In this document: piece after piece, positions 1 through 10,100 of the stretch
How the letters are laid out: every line of letters begins with the position of its first letter
Numbering within the stretch: the first letter of the stretch is position 1
Source: Streptomyces sp. V3I8
GTDB lineage: Bacteria; Actinomycetota; Actinomycetes; Streptomycetales; Streptomycetaceae
DNA length: 64,000 nucleotides
Direction: 5' to 3'
Assembly (NCBI RefSeq): GCF_030817535.1
Contig: NZ_JAUSZL010000004.1
Coordinates: 124,001-188,000 of the forward strand
Program-made: the position numbers and the translations under genes
The notes under the pieces: generated by a model
What the model was told of the DNA's origin: nothing
Databases searched by the model: none
What the model saw: the letters and a program-made list of their open reading frames with translations, nothing else

Positions 1-552
1 GAGGGACACACCCGCATCGCGGTCATCACCTCGGCCTCCCCCGACGAGAACACGGCCCTGCTGGCACCGGGCGCGGACATCTGGACCACCACCGAGCGGC
101 TCACCGGCTACCGGCAGGCCCTGCGCGCCGCCGGTGTCCCGCGCGAGGCGGAGCTGATCCGGCACACCGGATACGACCGGGCCTGGGCCCGCTCCGCCGT
201 CCTGGAACTGATGACCTGCGAGGGCCGGCCCACCGCGCTGTTCACCACCGACAACGTGGCCACGCTCGGCACCCTGGACGCCCTGCTCGACCTCGACGCC
301 CGCATTCCCGCCGACGTCTCCGTCATCGGCTTCGACGACGCCGAGTGGGCCACGCTCGTGCGGCCCCGGCTGAGCGTGGTCGGCCAGCCGGTGCAGGAAC
401 TGGGCGGGCTCGCGGCCGACATCCTGGTGCGCCGCATCAACGGCTCCACGGCCAGGCCGCGCCGCCACACCCTGCGCACCACCTACGTGCCGCGCGAGTC
501 GACCGGTCCCGCCCCGGTGCGGGTACGGCGGCTGCGGGCGCCGGGAGAGTGA
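1..552 (+). CDS. LacI-family transcriptional regulator, C-terminal fragment
   Basis: The open frame runs in from the left edge and stops at 552, so only the last ~183 residues are present and the N-terminal helix-turn-helix is outside the window. What remains is the periplasmic-binding-protein-like effector domain of a LacI/GalR regulator. It includes the conserved run where the protein reads SVIGFDDAEWATLVRP followed by an LSVVGQPVQELGGLAADIL stretch, the second half of the effector fold where these proteins bind a sugar or other small ligand. An ATG at 211 is internal and not a start. The gene ends about 70 bp before a convergent regulator. The ligand and target genes cannot be told from this fragment. 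Confidence 0.85.
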   Translation, partial: EGHTRIAVITSASPDENTALLAPGADIWTTTERLTGYRQALRAAGVPREAELIRHTGYDRAWARSAVLELMTCEGRPTALFTTDNVATLGTLDALLDLDARIPADVSVIGFDDAEWATLVRPRLSVVGQPVQELGGLAADILVRRINGSTARPRRHTLRTTYVPRESTGPAPVRVRRLRAPGE

Positions 553-624
553 GGGCGTACCCCTCCCCCGCCCATGCCCCGGGGCCGGACCGTCGCGGGC
601 GGGCGCGGATCACCGGCCGCGTGA

Positions 625-1458
625 TCACCGTGCGTACAACCGGTCCAGTGCCGACCGGCTCTCGTCGTCCGCGGCGCGGCAGATCATCAACCGCTGGTCC
701 GGATCCTGGAGCGGCACGAGCACTTCGAAACGCACCGCGATCACACCGGCGCCGGGGTGCCGCATCACCTTGCTTCCGCGGCCGTTGGGCTTGATGTCCC
801 GCTCGGCCCACAGTCGCGCGAACTCCTCGTCGTGCGTGGTGAATTCGGCGATGAGGTCGGTCAACGTCCGGTCCTCCGGATGCGCGGCCCACGCGGCGCG
901 CAGGTGGGCGATCCCCTCCCGTACGACGCGTTCGCGGTCGACGTAGAACTCGCGTATCTGCGGATGCATCAGGCACAGCCACATCGCGTTGCGCTGCAGC
1001 GGCGGCAGGGTGTCGAAATCCACCAGCAGCCCCGCCATCTCGGCGTTCCAGGCCAGGATGTCGTAGCGGTGGTTCATCAGCATGGCAGGCAGCGGCGACA
1101 AATCGGCGACCAGCCCCGCCAGTGGTGGCGCCGCGGTGGTGACGGGCTTGTCGGCGTTGCGGGGACGCTGCCGGGTCAGGTCGAAGAGGTAGGTGCGTTC
1201 GTGGGGGGCCAGCCGCAGCGCCCGGGACAGCGCCTCCACCACGTCCGCCGAGGGCCGCAGCCCGCGGGCCTGCTCCAGCCGCACGATGTAGTCGACGCTG
1301 ACCCCGGCCAGTTCGGCGACCTCTTCGCGGCGCAGTCCCGGGGTCCGCCGGAACTGCCGGCGCGAGGGCAGGCCGACGTCGCGCGGGTCCAGGCGTTCGC
1401 GTCGGGTGCGCAGGAACGCGGCCAGCTCCTGTGTCGCGTTCACGGTGCGGGTCGTCAT
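625..1458 (-). CDS. MmyB-like XRE-family transcriptional regulator
   Basis: This 277-residue protein has an N-terminal helix-turn-helix at about residues 10-75, with the LRREEVAELAGVSVDYIVRLEQ core typical of XRE proteins. A C-terminal MmyB-like domain (about 100-270) follows, a PAS-like ligand pocket that in relatives binds fatty-acid-like molecules. It is divergent from the aldo/keto reductase and SDR genes starting at 1576 and 2707. In Streptomyces such regulators commonly control the adjacent divergent oxidoreductases, so that pairing is a reasonable inference. The ATG at 1458 has only a weak ribosome binding site. No partner or ligand is directly visible. Confidence 0.9.
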   Translation of the reverse strand: MTTRTVNATQELAAFLRTRRERLDPRDVGLPSRRQFRRTPGLRREEVAELAGVSVDYIVRLEQARGLRPSADVVEALSRALRLAPHERTYLFDLTRQRPRNADKPVTTAAPPLAGLVADLSPLPAMLMNHRYDILAWNAEMAGLLVDFDTLPPLQRNAMWLCLMHPQIREFYVDRERVVREGIAHLRAAWAAHPEDRTLTDLIAEFTTHDEEFARLWAERDIKPNGRGSKVMRHPGAGVIAVRFEVLVPLQDPDQRLMICRAADDESRSALDRLYAR

Positions 1459-1575
1459 GCTTGATCCAACAGACAGGGTAGGAGCGGTGTTCCCAGGAAC
1501 CTCTTTCCCTTACCCCTGGCCCGTGGCGGTCGCAGTCTTGCTCCCGACGACGGATCACAGGCACAGGAGGACACG

Positions 1576-2640
1576 ATGTCACTCACCCTTGACACCTACC
1601 GGCTGCTGGGCCGCTCCGGGCTGCGGGTCTCACCGCTGGCACTGGGCACGGCGACCTTCGGCACCGAATGGGGCTGGGGCGCCGAGCGGGACGAGGCGCG
1701 CAAGCTGCTCGACCTCTACCTCGAGCGCGGCGGCAATTTCGTCGACACCGCGAACACCTACACCAACGGCAGTTCCGAGCGGCTGCTGGGCGAATTCGTC
1801 CGCGACAGCCGCGAGAGCCTGGTGCTGGCGACGAAGTACTCGACGCTGCGCCGGCCCGGCGACCCGAATTCCGGGGGCCCTCACCGCAAGAACCTGTTCG
1901 CGTCGGTGGAATCCAGTCTGCGGCAGCTGGACACGGACTACATCGACCTGCTCTACCTGCACGTGTGGGATTTCAGCACACCGGTCGAGGAGATCCTGCG
2001 CGGCCTGGACGATCTGGTCCGGCAGGGCAAGGTCCTGTACGTGGCGATCTCCAGCGCTCCGGCCTGGCAGGTGTCGCGCATGCAGGCGATCGCCGACCTG
2101 CGCGGCTGGTCGCCGCTGGTCGCGCTGCAGATCGAGTACAACCTGATCGAGCGCACCGGGGAACGTGACCTGATTCCCATGGCACGCGAGATGGGGCTGG
2201 GTGTGGTCCCGTTCTCACCGCTGGCCGGCGGGGTGCTCACCGGCAAGTACAGCCGAGACGACCTGACCGCGACGGACGCCGCCTCCGGCGACAGCGCCCG
2301 GAAGAGCTTCAACGCCGCCCTGGGAATGGTCACCGAGCGCAACCTCGCCATCGCCGACGTCGTGAAGGAGGTCGCCGCGGAGCTGGGCCGCACGCCCGCC
2401 CAGGTCGGGCTGGCCTGGACCCTGCGGAACCCGGGCGTGACGGCACCGATCATCGGCGCCCGCACCCCCGCGCAGCTGGAGGACAACCTGGGCGCCCTGG
2501 GGGTCGACTTCTCCGCCGTCCAGCTGGCCCGCCTCGACGAGGCCAGCGCGATCGATCCCGGTTTCCCGCACGCCATGCTCGCCAGTGACCACATCCGCAA
2601 GGCGACCGCGGGCGACCTGAAGATCCGGACCCGACGCTGA
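1576..2640 (+). CDS. aldo/keto reductase
   Basis: The gene encodes a 354-residue NADPH-dependent aldo/keto reductase of the (alpha/beta)8-barrel family. The start is set by a strong AGGAGG-type site in ACAGGAGGACACG just before the ATG. Catalytic tetrad positions are visible: Asp and Tyr in FVDTANTYTNG, Lys in LATKYST, and His in LLYLHVWD. A C-terminal cofactor region follows around APIIGARTPAQLEDN. It is followed 66 bp later by an SDR gene on the same strand, probably in one transcript, and is divergent from an MmyB-like regulator. The carbonyl substrate cannot be deduced. Length fits the family. Confidence 0.93.
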   Translation: MSLTLDTYRLLGRSGLRVSPLALGTATFGTEWGWGAERDEARKLLDLYLERGGNFVDTANTYTNGSSERLLGEFVRDSRESLVLATKYSTLRRPGDPNSGGPHRKNLFASVESSLRQLDTDYIDLLYLHVWDFSTPVEEILRGLDDLVRQGKVLYVAISSAPAWQVSRMQAIADLRGWSPLVALQIEYNLIERTGERDLIPMAREMGLGVVPFSPLAGGVLTGKYSRDDLTATDAASGDSARKSFNAALGMVTERNLAIADVVKEVAAELGRTPAQVGLAWTLRNPGVTAPIIGARTPAQLEDNLGALGVDFSAVQLARLDEASAIDPGFPHAMLASDHIRKATAGDLKIRTRR

Positions 2641-2706
2641 ATGCGTGACGGCCACGATTTTCGAGACGAAGAACGAAAGAACGAAAGAACGAAGGAAGGA
2701 CAGCGC

Positions 2707-3450
2707 GTGGGTAAGTACAGCGAAAAGAACGCAGTGATCACGGGCGGCGGCACCGGCATGGGGTTCGCGCTGGCGAAGCTGCTGGTGGACGGCGGGGCGC
2801 GCGTGGTGATCACCGGCCGCTCCCGGGCCACGCTCGACACCGCGCGGGAGCGGCTCGGCGAGAACGCGGTGGCCGTCCGGGGCGATGTGGCCTCGCTGTC
2901 CGACCTGGATGCCCTGGCCGGCCGCGTGAAGGACGAACTCGGCACGGTCGACGCCCTGTTCGTCAACGCCGGCATCGCGCCCCTCACGCCTTTCGGGTCG
3001 ACGACCGAGGAGGCGTACGACGAGCTGTTCGCGATCAACGTCAAGGGCGCCTACTTCACCGTGCAAAAGCTCGCCCCGCTGCTGAGCACGGGCGCCGGTG
3101 TCGTCCTGACCACCTCGGCCGCGAACGTCATCGGCATGCTGGACACCAGTGTCTACGCGGCCGGTAAGGCGGCGCTGCGCTCGATGGCCCGCAGCCTCTC
3201 CCGTGAACTGCTTCCGCGCGGAATCCGTGTGAACGCGGTCAGTCCCGGTCCCATCGACACGGGAATCCTGAACAGTACGATGACCGAAGAGGCCGCCGAG
3301 CAGTTCAAGGCGCAGCGGGTCGCCGACAATCCCATGCGGCGTTTCGGCACTCCCGGCGAGGTCGCCGGGGCGGCCGCGTTCCTCGCCTTCGATGCCACGT
3401 ACACCACCGGCGCCGAGTTCGCCGTGGACGGAGGCGCCACCCAGCTCTGA
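2707..3450 (+). CDS. SDR-family oxidoreductase
   Basis: This is a classical short-chain dehydrogenase/reductase of 247 residues from the GTG at 2707, which has an AAGGAAGGA ribosome binding site just upstream. An in-frame ATG at 2641, directly after the aldo/keto reductase stop, has no such site and would add a basic, non-conserved tail. The nucleotide-binding motif ITGGGTGMG is near residue 11, the NAG motif near 85, and the catalytic Ser and YAAGK (Tyr/Lys) near 135-155. A C-terminal GAEFAVDGGA ending is typical. It probably shares a transcript with the aldo/keto reductase before it. The substrate is unknown. Confidence 0.93.
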   Translation: MGKYSEKNAVITGGGTGMGFALAKLLVDGGARVVITGRSRATLDTARERLGENAVAVRGDVASLSDLDALAGRVKDELGTVDALFVNAGIAPLTPFGSTTEEAYDELFAINVKGAYFTVQKLAPLLSTGAGVVLTTSAANVIGMLDTSVYAAGKAALRSMARSLSRELLPRGIRVNAVSPGPIDTGILNSTMTEEAAEQFKAQRVADNPMRRFGTPGEVAGAAAFLAFDATYTTGAEFAVDGGATQL

Positions 3451-3680
3451 GCTCGCCCTGCCGTTCCACCACAGGCTCAGGCGACGGGCTTCAGGCCCGA
3501 CCACGACCGGGCCCGGCCACGACCGACCGAGAGCCCCCGCCGGTGCCGTCGTTCCAGAGCCTGTGCGCGGGGGCCGCCACGGAAGTTCGGGCGCGTCCTT
3601 CGTCGTACACGCGCCGCTGTGCGCGACCCGTTCCAGGTCAAGGCGATCGGATCGGTACGTTGCGCGGGGTTCCGTCCTTG

Positions 3681-4121
3681 TCAGCGCAGTTGCTCGGCCA
3701 GCCCGACGATGATGCCCTCCGGGCCGCGGACGTAACAGAGCAGATAGCTGTCCTCGAACCGGGCGATCTCGCCGAGGAGTTCGGCGCCGTGGGGGCGCAG
3801 GCGGGCAACGGTGTCCTTGAGGTCGTCGACGGCGAACATGACACGGTGGGTGCCCAGAACGTTGTGCGGCCGGTCGCGCGGCCCGGCGCTGGTCGCCGCG
3901 GGGCTGCGGTACTTCGCCAGCTCGAGCCGGCTGTGACCGTCCGGGGTCCGGACCATCGCGATGTCGCAGCGGACGCCGTCGAGTCCGGTGCACTGGTCGG
4001 CGACGAGGCCTTCGACCTGCGCCCTGCCCTCCAGTTCCATACCGAGTTCCACGAAGAACGCGATCGCGGCATCCATGTCCTCGACGACGATGCCGACGTT
4101 GTCCATCCGCTGAATCGCCAT
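3681..4121 (-). CDS. VOC-family (glyoxalase/bleomycin-resistance-like) protein
   Basis: A 146-residue protein of the vicinal oxygen chelate fold, with two beta-alpha-beta-beta-beta units. The first begins MDNVGIVVEDMDAAIAFFVELG. The second begins near THRVMFAVDDLKDTVARL and ends in the typical metal-site stretch DSYLLCYVRGPEGIIVGL. The start is the ATG at 4121, chosen for its AAGGAGAAACCAGC ribosome binding site; the frame stays open upstream to 4202 without support. VOC proteins include lyases, dioxygenases and sequestering resistance proteins, so no reaction can be assigned. It stands alone on its strand. Confidence 0.88.
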   Translation of the reverse strand: MAIQRMDNVGIVVEDMDAAIAFFVELGMELEGRAQVEGLVADQCTGLDGVRCDIAMVRTPDGHSRLELAKYRSPAATSAGPRDRPHNVLGTHRVMFAVDDLKDTVARLRPHGAELLGEIARFEDSYLLCYVRGPEGIIVGLAEQLR

Positions 4122-4642
4122 GCTGGTTTCTCCTTCTTCCTGGTGCGGCCGGTGGCGGCCGCTGACACCCCTGGGACGGAGCGGGCGGCACGTTCTCGAC
4201 ATCCCCGGACCGCCGGACTCCGAAAAAAATCAGGATCGACCCCGGCGGTGACACGGGCACCGTCGCCGCGGTGACCGGAGGCCTCGCGGGGGCGTACGGA
4301 GGCATTCGTCGACGCCGCGGGGCGCCCGGGGAGTGGGGGCGGCCGGCCTTCGCCCTGTACGCCGACGTCCGCTGCGGTGCCCTGAACCCGCTCACCGGCG
4401 ATCTGGAGAAGGCGCTGGGCCGCCCGCCACGGGATTTCGCCGACCACGCCCGCACCGCCGCCGCACGGGGCGCCCGGGGCCTCGGCGGATGTCCGTCCGC
4501 AACCGGCTGCGGCGATGCGTCCGGGGTCCTGAGCGCAGCGCTTCGCCACATATCGGCGTGGTCGTCTGTCAGTAATCGGATCACAGGGGTAGACGGGAGG
4601 GGACACGGATCGGAACGGCGGAGAGGTGAGGAGGTGTGTGGT
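4122..4642. other. intergenic region before the PP2C phosphatase gene
   Basis: About 520 bp separate the divergent VOC and PP2C genes. The region holds the possible NmrA-like remnant and a short A-rich tract near 4220. Beyond the ribosome binding site GTGAGGAGGTG before 4643, I see no convincing complete gene or promoter. Confidence 0.5.
4330..4490 (+). pseudogene. possible remnant of an NmrA-like NAD(P)-binding protein, 3' end
   Basis: In the frame that leads into the PP2C gene, the stretch encoding LNPLTGDLEKALGRPPRDF and then ADHARTAA resembles the usual C-terminal tail of NmrA-like atypical SDR proteins in Streptomyces. No upstream Rossmann domain or start is present, and the frame continues into unrelated sequence. 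I read it as the leftover end of a decayed gene. The resemblance is by eye only and the call is weak. Confidence 0.3.
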
Positions 4643-5911
4643 GTGACACGACGTGATCGTGCGGTGCGACGCATGCTGACAGGGCTTTTGGACGATAGCC
4701 ATCTGATGTCGTTCGAGTGCCTGCCGTCACGGGTGGCCGAGCACGCCGCACCGGCCGGCCTCCAGGACGTCCTCATCTACCTCGGTGACCTGCAGCGCGA
4801 CGTGCTGCGGCTGCTTACCGGCCAGGGCCTGGACGCGGCCCGGGGCGCGCCGGAGGGCAGGGGGGAGCTGTCGGTGGAGGGCAGCGTCGCCGGCCTCGCC
4901 TACCAGTACGGGCGCATCGTGCCCGACCCCGGCGGCGGACCGGGCGTCCACGGATGGTGGGTGCCCCTGCTGGACGGCACCGAACGGCTGGGCGTGCTGT
5001 ACGTGACGACCGCCGAGGACAGCCAGGACGTGCGTGAGGACATGCTGGCGCTGGCCTCCCTGGTCGCGATGCTCGTCGTCGGCAGCCGGGACACCAGTGA
5101 CGCGCACGCCCGCCTGACCCGTGCCCGGCGCATGAACGTCGCCGCGGAGATGCAGTGGACGCTGATGGCGCCGCGCACCTACGCCGACGACCGGGTGGTC
5201 ATCGGCGCCGTGATGGAGCCCGCGTACGAGGTCAGCGGTGACGCCTACGACTACGCCACGGCCGACGACATCGTGCACGTGTCGGTCTTCGACGCCATGG
5301 GACACGACACCTCCGCGGGGCTTACCGCCAACCTCGCCATGGGTGCCTGCCGCAACCACCGCAGACAGGGCACCGCCCTGGCCGATCTCGGCGACGCCAT
5401 CGAGGCGGTTCTGCTGGAACAGTTCGGTTCCACACGATACGTCACCGGCATCCTCGCCGATCTCGACACCTCCACCGGGATGCTGACCTGGGTCAACCGC
5501 GGGCATCTGCCGCCCGTCCTCATCCGTGACGGGCGCTGGACCACCCTGCTGCACTGTCCGCCCGCCCATCCCATGGGCAGCGATCTGCATCTGTCGACCA
5601 CCGTCTGCCGCGAGCAGCTCCGGCCCGGCGACCGTCTCGTCTTCTACACCGACGGCATCACCGAAGCCCGTACCCGCCGCGGTGAGGAGTTCGGCCTCAA
5701 GCGCTTCATCGACTTCCTGGTACGCCACCATTCCGACGAACTGCCCGTCCCCGAGACGCTGCGCCGGCTCATCCGCGCGCACCTGCACCACCACGACGGT
5801 CAGCTGCAGGACGACGCCACCATCGTGCTCTGCGAATGGCTGGGCCCCCAGCCCCGCCCGGCCGCCGCCGGACCCCGGGCAGGGGTTCCCGGCCCCGTGC
5901 CCCGAGACTGA
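4643..5911 (+). CDS. SpoIIE/RsbU-type PP2C protein phosphatase
   Basis: This 422-residue serine/threonine phosphatase belongs to the PP2C-SpoIIE class, which dephosphorylates STAS anti-anti-sigma factors in partner-switching stress control. The N-terminal half (about 1-150) looks like a GAF-type sensory domain. The phosphatase domain follows, with metal-binding motifs SGDAYDY, FDAMGHD, the GHLPP loop, FYTDGITEAR and a terminal DDATIVL. The start is the GTG at 4643, seven bases after GAGGAGG-like sequence; the frame stays open upstream but that part is not conserved. A STAS protein (6002-6349) and an RsbW-like kinase (6566-7069) lie next door on the other strand. The three together look like a complete module. 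Confidence 0.9.
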   Translation: MTRRDRAVRRMLTGLLDDSHLMSFECLPSRVAEHAAPAGLQDVLIYLGDLQRDVLRLLTGQGLDAARGAPEGRGELSVEGSVAGLAYQYGRIVPDPGGGPGVHGWWVPLLDGTERLGVLYVTTAEDSQDVREDMLALASLVAMLVVGSRDTSDAHARLTRARRMNVAAEMQWTLMAPRTYADDRVVIGAVMEPAYEVSGDAYDYATADDIVHVSVFDAMGHDTSAGLTANLAMGACRNHRRQGTALADLGDAIEAVLLEQFGSTRYVTGILADLDTSTGMLTWVNRGHLPPVLIRDGRWTTLLHCPPAHPMGSDLHLSTTVCREQLRPGDRLVFYTDGITEARTRRGEEFGLKRFIDFLVRHHSDELPVPETLRRLIRAHLHHHDGQLQDDATIVLCEWLGPQPRPAAAGPRAGVPGPVPRD

Positions 5912-6001
5912 AACGCCCCGCCTGCCGCTACGGGCCGGCGTCTGCGGTACGGGGCTGCGGTACGGGGCCGTCGTGGCCGTCGCCGCGGACCGGGTCGGGG
6001 A

Positions 6002-6349
6002 TCAGGAAGCGGCCGCCGAGCAGGCGCGGGTCAGGGTCGGGCTGATGTGGACGACCTTGTCGGCGCCCGTGATCTTCAGCAGGCGTACGAGCTGGGGCGA
6101 CGGGGCGACGATGCGCAACGTGGTGGACCGGTGGAAGTGCAGGAGCAGGTTCAGCGCGCTGGAGTCGACGAAGGTGACCCCGCTGGCGTCCAGGACGACG
6201 GCCGGATGTGCTGCGGCGGCCTCCTCCATGGCCTGTCGCAGCGGAGGAAGGGAGTCCACGTCGACGTCCCCCTTCGCGGCCACGACCGAGCAGTTGTGCA
6301 ACGCGTACTGCTCCAACTGGAGTTCAGGACGGCCGGCATGATCGTGCAT
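6002..6349 (-). CDS. STAS-domain anti-sigma factor antagonist
   Basis: A 115-residue single STAS domain, the fold of RsbV/SpoIIAA anti-anti-sigma factors. The phosphorylatable serine lies in the motif VTFVDSSALNLLL near residue 60. When unphosphorylated, such proteins bind the anti-sigma kinase and free the sigma factor. The ATG at 6349 is chosen because GAGGAG sits at good spacing before it; a further in-frame ATG at 6385 has no such support. The neighbouring PP2C phosphatase and HATPase protein are its likely partners. The target sigma factor is not in the window. Confidence 0.9.
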   Translation of the reverse strand: MHDHAGRPELQLEQYALHNCSVVAAKGDVDVDSLPPLRQAMEEAAAAHPAVVLDASGVTFVDSSALNLLLHFHRSTTLRIVAPSPQLVRLLKITGADKVVHISPTLTRACSAAAS

Positions 6350-6565
6350 GTGGGAACTCCTCGTGTGCGGGGTCTGGGCACGCACTCATTATCAAGCCGT
6401 CAACCACAGGCGCACCAGCCTCTCCACCTCTCCATGGGCTGCGGGCGGAGCGGGGAGCGAAGCAGGAGAAGGACGCGGCCGCGTCCAGGCCTCGGGCAGG
6501 TGGCCGCAGCCGGCCGCCGTGGCCTGGAGCCGTCGGCCGGTAGGCCCGGCCGGCGGACCCGGCCT

Positions 6566-7069
6566 TCATTCCCCTCCCGGCGGGCGGGGGGCCAGGGGGC
6601 GGTGTCCGGTGACGTCGCCGCCGGGGTCGTCGGCGAGCATGACCGAGGCGGTGGTGCGTTTGCCGACCGGTTCGCGGTGCACCTCGAAGCTCTGGGACAC
6701 GGCCATGACGATCTCCAGCCCGTGCTGGCCCACCCGGCCCGGATCCGCGTTGCGGCCCACGAAGAGCACCGAGGCGCTGTCCCAGACCGTGATGGTGATG
6801 CTGCCGCGCAGCAGGGCCAGATCGAGCAGGCACGGTCCGGGAGCGTGTCTGATCGCGTTGGTCAGCAGCTCGCTGACCACCAGCTGCACCGTGCCCAGCG
6901 CGCGGGCCGAGACCGGCAGGCCGTGGACGGCCTGGAGGCGCTCGAGGAAGTCACGGGCCAGGGCGCGGCCCTGGGCGATGTCGGCGGAATCGCCCTCGTA
7001 CGCGGCGGACACCGCCACCAGCTCGCTGTCCCCCGGTCGCGAGTCCTGCTTTCGGGCAGCCTCGTCCAT
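6566..7069 (-). CDS. RsbW-like anti-sigma regulatory ATP-binding protein
   Basis: A 167-residue HATPase_c domain protein of the RsbW/SpoIIAB class found in many copies in Streptomyces. The N-box is visible as VVSELLTNAIRHAPG, and the later G-box region as GRVGQHGLEIVM, which is shorter than in histidine kinases, as expected. These proteins phosphorylate a STAS antagonist and sequester a sigma factor. The ATG at 7069 is preferred; upstream frame is open but low-complexity. It lies 216 bp upstream of the STAS gene on the same strand, consistent with one regulatory unit with the PP2C phosphatase. Confidence 0.87.
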   Translation of the reverse strand: MDEAARKQDSRPGDSELVAVSAAYEGDSADIAQGRALARDFLERLQAVHGLPVSARALGTVQLVVSELLTNAIRHAPGPCLLDLALLRGSITITVWDSASVLFVGRNADPGRVGQHGLEIVMAVSQSFEVHREPVGKRTTASVMLADDPGGDVTGHRPLAPRPPGGE

Positions 7070-7465
7070 GCCAACGACCGCCCTCTTCCTGAGCGTGCAG
7101 TTACGTCTGCGCGCATACCCCCGTTTTCGGGCCGCACCGGAAAATGTCGGCACCGGTCGAGAACCGCCCCGTACATGATCTTCAGATCGGTGCGGGCGCG
7201 CGGTCCGGCCGGCCGCCGGCGCGGGCCGTGGACCGCTGTACGTCCTGCGGCCCAGCGCGGCGCCGGCGGCGAAGCCGTCCTCCGCCCGCAGGACGGCACG
7301 CCGCACGGAACGGGCCGGCCGGCGAGCCGTCCCTCGGCGTACGGCACCGGGCGGCCCGGGCCGAACCAGCCGCCCTTACGACCGCATGAAGCGGCCACGG
7401 CGGCCGGCATGGTGCCGGAGCGCCCCTGCGTCGCGGCCGGTCCGCGCGGGGCGGATCCGCCGAGG
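7070..7465. other. intergenic region between pgm and the anti-sigma kinase
   Basis: About 400 bp downstream of phosphoglucomutase and upstream of the RsbW-like gene. Open frames here are arginine/proline-rich shadows without ribosome binding sites. I see no gene and no clear terminator. Confidence 0.5.
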
Positions 7466-9106
<1,641 letters not shown>

Positions 9107-9343
9107 GTCCCGCTCCTTCATCAAGGCCGGCCGTTGCATACCGGCTCATTCTCCCTGCCCGGCCTGCCGGGTCGCACACCGGGCGCGGCGCCCCGGAACG
9201 GGGTCCCGGGGCGCCGCGTATCGGTTCTCCTCCCGGGTGCGCGGCCGGGTGTACGGCTTGCGGGGCGGCCGGGCGGGCACGGTCCGCCCCGCGGGGGTCC
9301 CGGAGCCCTCCGGGGGGGGCGGCTGCCCGCGGGTCCTGCCGGA

Positions 9344-9391
<48 letters not shown>

Positions 9392-9777
9392 GCCGACGCC
9401 ACACCGGTGGCGCGCCGGTGGCGCCCGGGACGGGACGCAGCCGCACGGCCGCACGGCCGCACCGAGGGGGCCGCCCCGGGCGCCTGCCGGCCCGTGCCCT
9501 GGGAGCCGTCCACGGCCAGGTCCAGGAGCTCCGGGCTCCGCCCGGTCCTTCCCGCCGTCCGCCCGGCGGGCGTCTGCCGCCGAAAAGCCTCCGCCTGCCG
9601 CCCGCGGCGCTCACTGCGCGCCCGGCCGGCCAAAGGGCGGATCCCCCCTCGCGGTGCCGCCCGTCCCGCGCGTCGGACGGCAGGGCGGCAGGCGGGGGCG
9701 TCGCGGCCGTCGCGGCGAGTAAGGCGTGCGCGCGCGCGGGCGCGATGACGGGCCGCCGCCTGTCCGTGCCAGAAGTA

Positions 9778-9807
9778 TTGACAACGATGTCAGGCGCGTG
9801 ATCTAGT
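9778..9807 (+). promoter_or_regulatory. candidate promoter with overlapping LacI-type operator for the GH92 gene
   Basis: A consensus -35 TTGACA at 9778-9783 is followed, 17 bp later, by ATCTAGT as a possible -10. The -35 box is the left arm of the imperfect palindrome TGACAACGATGTCA (9779-9792), the kind of site bound by LacI-family regulators of glycoside hydrolase genes. The regulator is not identified. Confidence 0.5.
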
Positions 9808-10100
9808 CCGCTTCCGTCCAGCTGGGTGCCGTTGACTGTGCTGTGAAGGGGGCTCACCGCGATGACCTGCGCGTCGTCTCCCTTCCGTGCGGAAGCCGTG
9901 TCCGCGGCGTACGCGGGGCGAACTCCCGCACACGGGCCGGCCGGTCGGCCCGCATCCCTCCGTATCCCTCCCCATCCCTGCAGCCCCCGTCCGAGCCCTG
10001 CACGTGCGGCCGACCGAACGCGGCCTCCGTGTCCGTCACTTGGAGATTCGCCCCTCATGGCGCGCAGCGCACGAGAGGCGAGGAACAGGAGACCGCCTCC

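Noticed and set aside
3490..3520. Possible third copy of the structured element (GGCTTCAGGCCC)
   Set aside because: Only a short word resembling the loop is shared. The flanking stems and the GGGGACA palindrome are missing.
4060..4600. Treating the PP2C gene as starting at 4271 (546 residues)
   Set aside because: The extra N-terminal part is not phosphatase- or GAF-like and looks like leftover NmrA-type coding sequence. The GTG at 4643 has a strong ribosome binding site.
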